From: an uncultured Francisellaceae bacterium
GTDB lineage: Bacteria > Pseudomonadota > Gammaproteobacteria > UBA6186 > Azoamicaceae
Length of the DNA: 64,000 nucleotides
Assembly: GCA_945956915.1 (NCBI GenBank)
Contig: CAMFJH010000004.1
Location: 1-64,000 of the forward strand
Reading direction: 5' to 3'
The position numbers were made by a program, and so were the translations under genes. Shown here one piece after another: positions 53,712 through 61,943 of this stretch (position 1 is its first letter; each line of letters begins with the position of its first letter). The notes below the pieces were generated by a model. It saw only the letters and a list, made by a program, of their open reading frames with translations, ran no database searches and was not told the origin of the DNA.

Positions 53712-54776
53712 ATGTCTTTTCACAAAAAAATTTTAAACTGGTTTGATAAGCATGGCAGACATGATTTGCCTTGGCAAATCAATCCAACGCCCTATAGAGT
53801 CTGGATTTCTGAAATTATGTTACAACAAACACAAGTTGCAACAGTAATCCCCTATTTCCAACGATTCATTATTCAATTCCCGGATATCAAAACCCTAGCT
53901 TTAGCGCCTTTAGACAGTGTCTTAGAGCTCTGGACAGGACTTGGGTATTATTCTAGAGCACGGAATTGTCATAAAACAGCACAATTAATACAAGCAAATT
54001 ACCAAGGCATTATGCCAGATACTTTAGAAGCAATAATGGCCTTCCCGGGGATCGGCCGTTCTACTGCAGGGGCCATTTTGGCCTTAAGCTTCCAAAAACG
54101 ATTCCCCATTTTGGATGGTAATGTAAAACGTGTTTTATGCCGCTATTTTGCTATTGAAGGGTGGTCGGGGCTACCTGCTGTCACTCAAAAACTATGGGGC
54201 ATAGCAGAAATCTTAACCCCAAAAAATCGGGTTCACCATTATACTCAAGCCATGATGGATTTAGGGGCTACTGTTTGTAAACGCTCAAAACCAAATTGTC
54301 AGGTGTGTCCTTTAAAAAATACTTGTGAGGCTTATCAAAACAATACTGTAGCACTTTATCCTTTTCCTAAGCCTACTCAAGCTAAACCTACTAAAAGTAC
54401 CCGCCTCTTAATGTTTATTCACACAGAAGATGAAGAACAGGTATTATTATATAAAAGACCCAGTACAGGCATTTGGGGTGGACTTTGGAGCTTTCCTGAA
54501 TGTGAGTTTGAAGATACTCAGCAAATTCAAAAATGGATCCAAAAACATTATAACTTTAAAGTTAAAAAACTAACAACGTTGCCAAGTTTTAGACATTGCT
54601 TTACCCATTTTAATTTAGACATATCTCCAATCTATGTAGAAATCAAACTGAGTTCCAAACAAACTATTGATAAAGATTCTCATTATTGGCATACAATAGG
54701 TAAACCCTTAAATCGAGGCATTGCGGCGCCTATAAAACGATTACTGGAAGCCTTGGAAAATAAAGTTGACGCTTAA
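53712..54776 (+). CDS. mutY: Adenine DNA glycosylase MutY
   Basis: The 354-residue enzyme removes adenine mispaired with 8-oxoguanine. The catalytic glutamate lies in [15 protein letters not shown], the helix-hairpin-helix in [17 protein letters not shown], and the catalytic aspartate in [12 protein letters not shown]. The four cysteines of the iron-sulfur cluster are in [23 protein letters not shown]-like 8-oxoG recognition domain follows (about residues 230-350; [11 protein letters not shown]). It follows asmA by 6 bp, and tRNA-Phe lies downstream. With the polymerase I change, oxidative and replication error control may matter in this genome. Confidence 0.96.
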   Translation: MSFHKKILNWFDKHGRHDLPWQINPTPYRVWISEIMLQQTQVATVIPYFQRFIIQFPDIKTLALAPLDSVLELWTGLGYYSRARNCHKTAQLIQANYQGIMPDTLEAIMAFPGIGRSTAGAILALSFQKRFPILDGNVKRVLCRYFAIEGWSGLPAVTQKLWGIAEILTPKNRVHHYTQAMMDLGATVCKRSKPNCQVCPLKNTCEAYQNNTVALYPFPKPTQAKPTKSTRLLMFIHTEDEEQVLLYKRPSTGIWGGLWSFPECEFEDTQQIQKWIQKHYNFKVKKLTTLPSFRHCFTHFNLDISPIYVEIKLSSKQTIDKDSHYWHTIGKPLNRGIAAPIKRLLEALENKVDA

Positions 54777-54815
54777 AGATAAAATGGTGTTAAATAGCCA
54801 TTCATCTACCCTTTA

Positions 54816-54891
54816 GGCCAGATAGCTCAGTCGGTAGAGCGAGGGACTGAAAATCCCTGTGTCGCTGGTTCGATTCCAGCTCTGGCCACCA
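54816..54891 (+). tRNA. tRNA-Phe (anticodon GAA)
   Basis: The 76-nt cloverleaf starts GGCCAGA and pairs with TCTGGCC; the CCA end is encoded. The D arm contains AGCTCAGTCGGTAGAGC, the anticodon stem-loop AGGGACTGAAAATCCCT with GAA at 54849-54851, and the T arm CTGGTTCGATTCCAG. All stems pair. It stands alone between mutY and a DUF234-type ATPase gene. I found no repeat of its 3' end downstream in the window that would mark an att site. Confidence 0.97.
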
Positions 54892-54953
54892 CAGACCTTA
54901 ATTACAGCTATCACTTATTTCGCAATCGATTCGCATATTGTTTTTATTTTTGC

Positions 54954-54990
54954 TATAGTAATCTTGGTTACGATAACAGAGGTTACTATA
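54954..54990. promoter_or_regulatory. Inverted repeat covering the ribosome-binding site of the DUF234-type ATPase gene
   Basis: TATAGTAATCT (54954-54964) pairs with AGGTTACTATA (54980-54990) at 10 of 11 positions around a 15-nt loop. The right arm ends on the first base of the start codon and includes part of the Shine-Dalgarno AGAGG. GGTTAC also occurs twice directly within it. As DNA it could be an operator; as RNA it could fold over the ribosome-binding site. Confidence 0.5.
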
Positions 54991-56324
54991 TGAAATTTTA
55001 TAATCGTGAACTTGAATTAGAGACTCTAAGCACTTTGCTCTCGCATGCTGGCAAGCAAGCCCAAATGGTCGTCCTTACCGGACGTAGGCGCATGGGAAAG
55101 ACTTTACTCGTACAACATTTTGCAAAAACTCATCCTCAAAATCCGTGTTTATATTTTTTTGTATCTAAAAAAGCAGAGTCCTTGCTATGTGAAGAATATT
55201 TGGATGAAATTAAAAGTACTTTTGACCTGCCTATTTTTGGAGAAATTAAAACATTTAACAAATTATTTGAGCTCTTACTCTCTATTGCACAAAAACAAAA
55301 ATTCATATTAATTATTGACGAATTTCAAGAATTTTATAATATTAATTCCACTGTTTATTCTGATATGCAAAAACTATGGGATTTAAATAAGCATACCAGC
55401 CACTTACAACTTATACTAGTGGGGTCTGTTTACTCTTTAATGCATAAAATATTTGAAAACAATAAAGAACCTTTGTTTGGGCGCGCAGATAGAATTATGC
55501 GTTTAAAGTCTTTCTCTATACAAACATTATCTTCTATATTAGATGAAAATCAAATATTATCATCTAAGACATTATTTGATTACTATATTTTTACAGGTGG
55601 CACACCTAAATATGTAGATTTATTTCTATCGAATCAGGCTTATGATTATAACACCATCTTAAACTTTATTTTATCTATCAATTCACCTTTTTTACATGAA
55701 GGAAAACATGTACTTATAGAGGAATTTGGAAAAGATTATTATACATATTTTTCCATATTGCAACTTATAGCAACTGGATACACTGGCAGAGGGGAATTGG
55801 AATCTATTTTGCAAAAAAATATCGGCGGGTATTTAGAACGATTATTGATAGATTATGCGGTGATCGCCAAACATAAGCCTATCAATGCAAAAGAAAATTC
55901 TAAGTTACAAAAATATAAGCTTATAGACAATTTTTTAAATTTCTGGTTTAGATTTATTTACAAAAATTTTAGCACTATAGAAAATGAAAACTTTGATTAC
56001 GTAAGGAAGATAATTGATCGTGACTTTACAACTTATTCAGGTGTTATGCTAGAAAAATTTTATCATGAATTGTTTTGGGCTAGCAAAAAATACAATAAAG
56101 TTGGTTCTTATTGGGAAAAAGCTAATAAAAATGAAATTGATCTAGTGGCTATTAATGATATGGATAAAATCTGTGTGATTGCTGACATTAAATTAAATAA
56201 AACAAAATTAAATATCCCTCTATTAAAGCAAAAATCCAAGGCACTGATAGCATCATATTCAGGATACGACATTCAATGGGTAGGACTGAGCTTAAACGAT
56301 CTTAGCTCTGAATTAAATGCTTAA
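54990..56324 (+). CDS. Archaeal-type AAA+ ATPase with C-terminal DUF234-like domain
   Basis: The 444-residue protein starts FYNRELELETLSTLLSH and has Walker A VLTGRRRMGKTLLVQHF. Walker B is ILIIDEFQEFYNI and a sensor-like VGSVYSLMHKIF follows. It continues with LFGRADRIMRLKSFS, GGTPKYVDLFLS and a C-terminal nuclease-like region (WEKANKNEIDLVAINDMDKI, then IADIKLNKTK) typical of the DUF234 group. Such ATPases are widespread, mobile and of unknown function. It begins 98 bp after tRNA-Phe, a common landing site for mobile DNA, and looks AT-richer than its neighbours. Its stop overlaps the convergent znuB end by 4 bp. Confidence 0.85.
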   Translation: MKFYNRELELETLSTLLSHAGKQAQMVVLTGRRRMGKTLLVQHFAKTHPQNPCLYFFVSKKAESLLCEEYLDEIKSTFDLPIFGEIKTFNKLFELLLSIAQKQKFILIIDEFQEFYNINSTVYSDMQKLWDLNKHTSHLQLILVGSVYSLMHKIFENNKEPLFGRADRIMRLKSFSIQTLSSILDENQILSSKTLFDYYIFTGGTPKYVDLFLSNQAYDYNTILNFILSINSPFLHEGKHVLIEEFGKDYYTYFSILQLIATGYTGRGELESILQKNIGGYLERLLIDYAVIAKHKPINAKENSKLQKYKLIDNFLNFWFRFIYKNFSTIENENFDYVRKIIDRDFTTYSGVMLEKFYHELFWASKKYNKVGSYWEKANKNEIDLVAINDMDKICVIADIKLNKTKLNIPLLKQKSKALIASYSGYDIQWVGLSLNDLSSELNA

Positions 56325-57139
56325 GAGAATGAAAAATATTTAGGTAGTGCTGAGAATATTAAACTTAAGATAAATAATAGTGCGGATACAACTACAATTG
56401 AAGGGCCTGCAGGCCAATCCCACCACCCAGAAAAAATAATACCTAAGATCACAGAGACGATACCCAATAAGCTTGCAAGACATGCCATTTGTTCAGGACT
56501 TTTTGCAAACTGTCGAGCTGCTGAAGCAGGAACCACTAGCAATGCAGTAATTAACAGTACGCCGATTAATTTCATGGCTATCGCAAAAACAATGGCCATC
56601 ATCATCATCAATATCCATTTTAAGCGTACCACATGGATACCTTCTACGGCTGCTAAGGATTCATCCGTTGTAATAGACAATAAAGGTGACCATAATTTTA
56701 TGAGTAATCCCAATACAATTATATTTGTTCCATAAATCCACAGAATATCAGTATTGTTGATTGCTAAAATATCACCATACAATAGTCCCAATAAATCCAT
56801 TCGGATGCCAGGTAAAGCAGTCGCTAAAATAAGCCCGGTAGCCAAAGTCGTATGAGAAATCATAGCTAAAAGCGCATCATTGGCCAGTCTGCGTTGTTGC
56901 GATAACAAGGTCAACAATGCAGCTACAATGACTGAGATACCAATCAAGCCTAAGTATAAATTGACATTCAATAATAGAGCAAAACACACGCCCAATAATG
57001 TAGAATGCGCGAGCGTATCTCCAAAATTCGACATGCGTCTCCATACGATTAACGAACCCAAGGGACCGGTAACCACAGCAATACCTGTTCCCCCTAACAT
57101 GGCTTTTCCCATAAAATCTAAAGCCAATTCTAAGGACAT
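56321..57139 (-). CDS. znuB: Zinc ABC transporter permease ZnuB
   Basis: The 272-residue permease has about eight or nine membrane spans and the family features GPLGSLIVWRRMSNFGDTLAHSTLLGV, LATALPGIRMDLLGLLYGDIL, TTDESLAAVEGI and LVVPASAARQFAKSPEQM. It forms the membrane channel of the ZnuABC importer. Its start overlaps the znuC stop by 10 bp. Manganese permeases of the same family look alike; the His-rich ZnuA next door favours zinc. Confidence 0.9.
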   Translation of the reverse strand: MSLELALDFMGKAMLGGTGIAVVTGPLGSLIVWRRMSNFGDTLAHSTLLGVCFALLLNVNLYLGLIGISVIVAALLTLLSQQRRLANDALLAMISHTTLATGLILATALPGIRMDLLGLLYGDILAINNTDILWIYGTNIIVLGLLIKLWSPLLSITTDESLAAVEGIHVVRLKWILMMMMAIVFAIAMKLIGVLLITALLVVPASAARQFAKSPEQMACLASLLGIVSVILGIIFSGWWDWPAGPSIVVVSALLFILSLIFSALPKYFSFS

Positions 57140-57879
57140 ACATCGCCTCCTAAATCATGACGATGATTGTGCGTATGGGTATACATGGCCAAACCAGCGG
57201 GCTCTTGATCACCAAATAATTTTATAAATTCTGGATGCTGGCTCACAGCACTGGGCAAACCTGAACAGCATACATGTTTATTTAAACAAATCACCGAATC
57301 CGTGCCAGCCATTACCATATGTAAATCATGAGAAACCATTAAAATACCACATTGCCATCGATCGCGAATTCGAATGATCAATTGATACAATTCTTGCTGC
57401 CCCACAACATCCACCCCTTGGGCAGGCTCATCTAAAACCAATAATTCAGGATGACTTAATAAGGCACGGGCCAATAATACCCTTTGAGATTCTCCCCCCG
57501 AAATCGCCTGCATCGGAGAAGATAATAAATGCTTAATCCCCAATTCTTCAATAATCGCATTTAAAGACGATTTCAAAGGCGCTAATTCTAAAAATCGCTG
57601 CACAGTTAAAGGCATATAAGGTTCAATGGACAATTTTTGCGGCATATACCCCATACGCAAACCCGGTTTCTTATAAATCGTCCCACTGCTAAGCGGGATC
57701 AGTCCGAGCACAGCTTTCACTAGAGTAGATTTGCCCGCTCCATTAGGACCCACCAAAGTAACAATTTCATCTTTGTGTACCTGCAAATGAATGTCTTGTA
57801 AAATAATCTGCTGCTCAATAAATATATTAAGATGACTAACATCAATAAGAAGGGAATCCTGTACATTGGGCGTATTCAT
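57130..57879 (-). CDS. znuC: Zinc ABC transporter ATP-binding protein ZnuC
   Basis: The ATPase shows Walker A LVGPNGAGKSTLVKAVLGL, the Q-loop region GYMPQKLSIEPYMPLTV, the signature ISGGESQRVLLARALL, Walker B LLVLDEPAQGVD and the H-loop MVSHDLHMVMAGTD. I used the ATG at 57879 (249 residues); a start 30 bp earlier at 57909 is possible but would leave almost no room for the divergent znuA leader. The tail is His-rich (THTHNHRHD), common in zinc-related ATPases. Only 42 bp separate the znuC and znuA starts, so both promoters and any Zur site would overlap the coding starts. Confidence 0.93.
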   Translation of the reverse strand: MNTPNVQDSLLIDVSHLNIFIEQQIILQDIHLQVHKDEIVTLVGPNGAGKSTLVKAVLGLIPLSSGTIYKKPGLRMGYMPQKLSIEPYMPLTVQRFLELAPLKSSLNAIIEELGIKHLLSSPMQAISGGESQRVLLARALLSHPELLVLDEPAQGVDVVGQQELYQLIIRIRDRWQCGILMVSHDLHMVMAGTDSVICLNKHVCCSGLPSAVSQHPEFIKLFGDQEPAGLAMYTHTHNHRHDLGGDVCP

Positions 57880-57921
57880 GGTAGAATTGTAACACACCCC
57901 TTTCAACAAAATGAGTTAAAA

Positions 57922-58887
57922 ATGAAACTTTTTAAAGTAAAAAATATCCTCTGTTCTTTTTTCTGCCTAGCATTTCTTTGTGCGACACCCGCTTTACAGG
58001 CAGCCAATACCCCTAAAGTGGTCGTGAGCATTCCTCCTTTGTACTCCTTGGTATGTAGTGTTATGGGTGATGTGGCTAAACCCACCGTCTTGTTACAAGC
58101 AGGTGCCTCGCCTCATCATTATGCTTTAAAACCTTCGGATGCTAAATTATTATACGATGCTGATCTGATTTTTTGGGCAGGGCCTGATCTGGAAACCTTT
58201 TTAGTTAAAATTTTAGACAATACAAAACAGTTTAAATCTTCTGTACGCAACATTGCACTGGTAGATTCTCCTGGGTTGCTATTATTGTCGATACGCACAA
58301 GTGCTGCTTTCGAACCTCACGTTCATGAAGGACATGAAGATCATCATCATGAACATCACACAGGCCATGATCACCCGGATATGCATTTCTGGTTAGATCC
58401 GCTGAATGCTAAAGTTCTAGTGGATCAGATCGCCAATGAATTATCCAAAGCTGATCCTATGCATGCGAAAACATATCAACATAATGCCCAAGTCACGCAA
58501 ATAACGCTGGATAAATTGAATGACAATCTTAAAAATCAATTAAAATCTTCTAGAAAAATCCCTTTTATTGTTTTTCACGATGCCTATCAGTATTTTGAAC
58601 ATCGTTATGGTTTGGACGGTGTTGGCGCTATTAGCTTGAATCCTGAAATACCGCCCAGTGCAAAGCGCGTTAAACAAATTCAAGATCTCATTAAAGATAC
58701 GCACGCCACATGTGTGTTTAGTGAGCCCCAATTTCAATCTAAAATTGTGCAAACGATTTTAGAAGGCACAAATGCACATACAGGTGAATTAGATCCTTTA
58801 GGACAATCTGTTCAAAATATACAAGGCTATGTAACATTACTAGAAAATTTAGCAAATGCTTTTCGTGCTTGTTTTAAAAACGAATAA
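57922..58887 (+). CDS. znuA: Zinc-binding periplasmic protein ZnuA
   Basis: The 321-residue protein (ATG at 57922) starts with a signal peptide (KNILCSFFCLAFLCATPALQ). Zinc ligands of the family lie in LLQAGASPHHYALKPSDA, in HPDMHFWLDPLNAK and in VFHDAYQYFEHRYGL. A His-rich loop of about 25 residues (HEGHEDHHHEHHTGHDH) separates the lobes, typical of zinc rather than manganese carriers. It captures zinc in the periplasm for ZnuBC. The upstream 90 bp are also open in frame but would place the signal peptide internally. Confidence 0.93.
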   Translation: MKLFKVKNILCSFFCLAFLCATPALQAANTPKVVVSIPPLYSLVCSVMGDVAKPTVLLQAGASPHHYALKPSDAKLLYDADLIFWAGPDLETFLVKILDNTKQFKSSVRNIALVDSPGLLLLSIRTSAAFEPHVHEGHEDHHHEHHTGHDHPDMHFWLDPLNAKVLVDQIANELSKADPMHAKTYQHNAQVTQITLDKLNDNLKNQLKSSRKIPFIVFHDAYQYFEHRYGLDGVGAISLNPEIPPSAKRVKQIQDLIKDTHATCVFSEPQFQSKIVQTILEGTNAHTGELDPLGQSVQNIQGYVTLLENLANAFRACFKNE

Positions 58888-58893
58888 ATTTTT

Positions 58894-59151
58894 TTATTTT
58901 TTAGTCTTAATAGGGATATCGGCAGTTTGATGAGCATAAAAGCTTTTTAAACTTTCACGAATCCGTTCAGCCATTTTAGGACTTTTAAGCAAATAACAAG
59001 TTTCTAACATGCTTCGATAATCTTCATGAGATAAAATGACAGCATTATTACCATAACTTCTGGTAATAATTACGGGCTCATGTTGATCACAAGCTTGGTC
59101 AACAATAGTTTTTAAATGTTGTCTAAATTGAGTGTAACTTACCGCATCCAT
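58894..59151 (-). CDS. Phd/YefM-family antitoxin without an adjacent toxin
   Basis: The protein (85 residues from the ATG at 59151, with GAGG 5 nt upstream) begins DAVSYTQFRQHLKTIVDQAC and continues EPVIITRSYGNNAVILSHED, the DNA-binding half of YefM antitoxins. The C-terminal part that would bind YoeB (YLLKSPKMAERIRESLKS) is also recognisable. No YoeB/RelE gene follows: znuA ends 6 bp away, convergent. The start lies 7 bp after the stop of the ABC ATPase gene, so it rides on that operon. A toxin elsewhere, or loss of the toxin, are both possible. Confidence 0.85.
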   Translation of the reverse strand: MDAVSYTQFRQHLKTIVDQACDQHEPVIITRSYGNNAVILSHEDYRSMLETCYLLKSPKMAERIRESLKSFYAHQTADIPIKTKK

Positions 59152-59158
59152 AATAGCC

Positions 59159-59905
59159 TCAAAAATAAGCAATTAATTCATCGGATCCTAAATCATGTCT
59201 GGCTTGTCCTTCTAAATCTCGAACCACTTTCCCGTGATGCATAATTAAGGTTCGACTCCCATACTCTAAGGCTTGTTTCATACAATGCGTAATCATTAAA
59301 GCTGTAAGTTCAAATTCATTCACCAGCCTTTGTGTTAAGCTTAAAACCAGTTGTTCCATTTTAGGATCCAATGCTGCTGTGTGCTCATCTAATAACAAAA
59401 TTTTAGCAGGCTGCAAGGTGGCCATCAGCAAACTGACCGCTTGACGTTGCCCACCCGATAATAAGCCCATTTTATCGTGTAATCTGTTTTCCAAGCCAAT
59501 GCCAAGATCGGCTAAAATGGCTCGAAACTTCTCACGCAAAGCGGTATTTAAAGCTGGAATTAAGCCTCGTATTTTACCTCTGGAATTGGCCACACTCAAA
59601 TTTTCTTCTATGCTCAAATCTGCATAACTGCCCAGTAAAGGATCTTGAAACACTCGACTGATTAGGCCTGCACGTTCAAAAGGCTTCAGGTGGGTTACCT
59701 CTTTTTGATCTAGAAAAATACTTCCAGAATCAATACATATCTCACCTGAAATAATATTCATGAGCGTAGATTTGCCGGCACCATTTCCACCAATAACCGT
59801 TACAAACTCATGAGTTTTTATTTTCAACGAAAAATCTTTAAATACTTCATGCGCCAATGCACTGCCTTTTCCATAAATCACTGATATATTTTTTAACTCT
59901 ATCAT
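59159..59905 (-). CDS. ABC transporter ATP-binding protein (TrpXYZ-like amino acid importer)
   Basis: The 248-residue ATPase has Walker A VIGGNGAGKSTLMNIISGE, the Q-loop region SRVFQDPLLGSYADLSIEEN, the signature LLSGGQRQAVSLLMATL, Walker B ILLLDEHTAALDP and the H-loop MITHCMKQALEYGSRT. It is of the branched-chain importer type. It overlaps the permease gene by 4 bp. Together with that permease and two ABC_sub_bind proteins it resembles TrpXYZ-type importers, for which aromatic amino acids have been proposed as substrates. The aromatic leader ORFs upstream support that, but the substrate is inferred. Confidence 0.85.
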   Translation of the reverse strand: MIELKNISVIYGKGSALAHEVFKDFSLKIKTHEFVTVIGGNGAGKSTLMNIISGEICIDSGSIFLDQKEVTHLKPFERAGLISRVFQDPLLGSYADLSIEENLSVANSRGKIRGLIPALNTALREKFRAILADLGIGLENRLHDKMGLLSGGQRQAVSLLMATLQPAKILLLDEHTAALDPKMEQLVLSLTQRLVNEFELTALMITHCMKQALEYGSRTLIMHHGKVVRDLEGQARHDLGSDELIAYF

Positions 59906-60795
59906 GATGCACCTCTGTTGCTTTGAATTTTTTTAATATTATTGGGCAAAATTCTTTTTTTAATTTGAGGCAATAATAATGCCAAAACCACCAATAATGA
60001 AGTGATCAAATTTAAATCTGAACTTTGTAACCCTGCAAAATGCGTATTTAATGCCAATGCAATGGCAATACGGTACAGTATCGATCCTAATACACAACTT
60101 AAAACCAATACCCAAATTCTTGTGCTGTGAAATAAAGTCTCACCCACTATCACAGACGCTAAGCCCATAATCAAGGTACCGCTACCCATAGAGGCATCCG
60201 CAAAACCATGGCTTTGTACAAATAAACATCCCGCCAAGGCAACAAAACCATTGCTTAAACTCAAGGTCACCAAAGTCATAAAGCCTACGTTGACACCATA
60301 ACTAGGACTTACCTTTGGGTTAATGCCCGTAGCCCTTAATGCTAGACCAAATTGGCTTCTTAAAAAGAAAACCAATACAATAATTAAGACCACAACCCCA
60401 AGCCCTAAAGCAGGCAAAATAACAGAAGAGTGTGTAAATAAGGTACTTTCTATTGGCACTGCAATATTGGGCTTACCCATAATTCTAAGGTTAATAGAAT
60501 ACAGAGCAGTCATTGTAAGAATGCCCGAAAGCAATCCTAAAATGCGCCAACGAACATGTAAATATCCTGTGATAAATCCTGCAATAGCACCTGCTATTAC
60601 CGCAGCGATTGTCGCAATAACAGGAGAAAACCCATTCACAATTAAAGTGGCACTGACTGCCGCTCCTAAGGGGAAGCTGCCGTCTACGGTTAAATCGGGG
60701 AAATTAATAACCCTAAAGGTTAAATAGACACCAATTGCCACGATCCCATATAAGAGCCCCATTTCAAGCGCACCTAAAAATTGAATTGTATTCAT
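59902..60795 (-). CDS. ABC transporter permease (TrpXYZ-like amino acid importer)
   Basis: The 297-residue permease has about eight or nine membrane spans and features of the branched-chain amino acid permease family: LGALEMGLLYGIVAIGVYLTF, FPDLTVDGSFPLGAAVSA, LLSGILTMTALYSINLRIMG and LRATGINPKVSPSYGVNVGF. A single permease rather than two suggests a homodimer. Its start overlaps the stop of the second binding protein by 4 bp and its stop overlaps the ATPase start by 4 bp, so the three are tightly coupled. Confidence 0.87.
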   Translation of the reverse strand: MNTIQFLGALEMGLLYGIVAIGVYLTFRVINFPDLTVDGSFPLGAAVSATLIVNGFSPVIATIAAVIAGAIAGFITGYLHVRWRILGLLSGILTMTALYSINLRIMGKPNIAVPIESTLFTHSSVILPALGLGVVVLIIVLVFFLRSQFGLALRATGINPKVSPSYGVNVGFMTLVTLSLSNGFVALAGCLFVQSHGFADASMGSGTLIMGLASVIVGETLFHSTRIWVLVLSCVLGSILYRIAIALALNTHFAGLQSSDLNLITSLLVVLALLLPQIKKRILPNNIKKIQSNRGAS

Positions 60796-61814
60796 TTTGA
60801 CTCCACGATTTGTAGTTCAGATTGTTTTAATTGCGTAGGAAGATTTAAACCCAGTTTTTTTGCTAGAGCTACATTCACCCGACTTTCTAATTTTTTAGGA
60901 TGTTCAATAGGAATTGTATTGGCTTCTTCACCTTTTAAGATTCTAAGCGCCAATTCACCGGTTTCTTTTCCTATTGCTTTATAATCATAACCCACAGCAC
61001 CCACAATGCCTTTTTCAACCAAACTAGGCACATTACAGAAGACTGCACCGGGTTTTAATTGCACCAAAGTCTCAATAGCAGAGACAACCGTATTATCTTG
61101 CGGGAAATAAATGGCATCCACATGCGTCATTAAACTCCGTACGGCTTCTGCAACTTCCGTGCTTGAGTTTAGGGTGGCTTCCTCAGTTTTAATGCCTTTG
61201 GATGCCAACAAAACTTTTATTTTTTCTATTGTTGAAACTGAATTCTGCTCTGCAGGATTGTATAGCAAGCCTAGGGTTTTCATTTTTGGCATCATTTCAG
61301 ACATCAATTCTACTGTGGCTTCTATATCGGGTGCATCGGTGATCCCTGTGATAGGATAATGCGAAGTGCCAGGCTCTAATTGGGCTGCTTTATAATCACT
61401 CACCGCCGTAAAGACAATGGGAATCGTGCTATTGATTCGTTTGGCAGCATGTAATGTCGCTTGTGCTGAAGGTGTTGAAATGCTTATCACAAGATTAGGT
61501 TTTTCACTTAAAATCTTTGTGGCAATTTGTGCAGACAAACTGATATTCCCCTGAGCATTTTCATATAAAATGCTCAGATTCTCAGTGGGTTCAAGCACTT
61601 CCATCACCCCTGCCCGAACTTCATTTAAGGCCGGATGTTCCACAATTTGCGTAATACCAATTTTAATATCGGCATATGTATTGGATACGCCCAGTACGAC
61701 TAGAATCAGACTAAAAATATAAGCGATGCGAGAACAATGAGAGACAAAAAGGCGGGCAGATAATAGCGGGTTAGAAATTATAGGCTGTTTGCAAGCTTGA
61801 TTTTTGAGAGGCAT
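60792..61814 (-). CDS. ABC_sub_bind periplasmic substrate-binding protein, second copy
   Basis: The 340-residue protein has a long N-terminal signal region (hydrophobic segment IAYIFSLILVVLGVSNTYA) and the ABC_sub_bind domain: IGITQIVEHPALNEVRAGV, ILYENAQGNISLSAQIA, GITDAPDIEATVELMSEMMP and LGLLYNPAEQNSVSTI. It is a close paralogue of the protein at 61944-62984. Compared with that copy it lacks about five residues after the helix AGVMEVL, next to the binding cleft. GGAG lies 8 nt before the ATG, inside the leader ORF at 61778-61900. It overlaps the permease by 4 bp. Confidence 0.88.
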   Translation of the reverse strand: MPLKNQACKQPIISNPLLSARLFVSHCSRIAYIFSLILVVLGVSNTYADIKIGITQIVEHPALNEVRAGVMEVLEPTENLSILYENAQGNISLSAQIATKILSEKPNLVISISTPSAQATLHAAKRINSTIPIVFTAVSDYKAAQLEPGTSHYPITGITDAPDIEATVELMSEMMPKMKTLGLLYNPAEQNSVSTIEKIKVLLASKGIKTEEATLNSSTEVAEAVRSLMTHVDAIYFPQDNTVVSAIETLVQLKPGAVFCNVPSLVEKGIVGAVGYDYKAIGKETGELALRILKGEEANTIPIEHPKKLESRVNVALAKKLGLNLPTQLKQSELQIVESK

Positions 61815-61900
61815 GATTTTTTCTCCAATAAAATAGAATTAAGAAGTGCGTGAATTAAAGATGTGGTACTAAAAAGAAAAAACATAAAAAATGTATACAT
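61778..61900 (-). CDS. Small aromatic leader ORF before the second binding-protein gene
   Basis: This 40-codon ORF starts MYTFFMFFLF, ends KIKLANSL and has a strong Shine-Dalgarno (TAGGAG, 6 nt before the ATG). Aromatic residues occupy positions 2, 4, 5, 7, 8 and 10. It overlaps the binding-protein start by 37 bp in another frame, so its translation must influence initiation there. A matching ORF precedes the other binding-protein gene (62951-63070). A leader-peptide role in sensing Phe/Tyr supply is plausible. T-rich DNA alone can give Phe codons, so chance is not excluded. Confidence 0.5.
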   Translation of the reverse strand: MYTFFMFFLFSTTSLIHALLNSILLEKKSCLSKIKLANSL

Positions 61901-61943
61901 AACTATCTCCTATAACTAAGGTTTAAAAACTCATCATAACTGC

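Noticed and set aside
57880-57921. Zur box between znuC and znuA
   Set aside because: The 42-bp gap is AT-rich but shows no palindrome close to the known Zur consensus.
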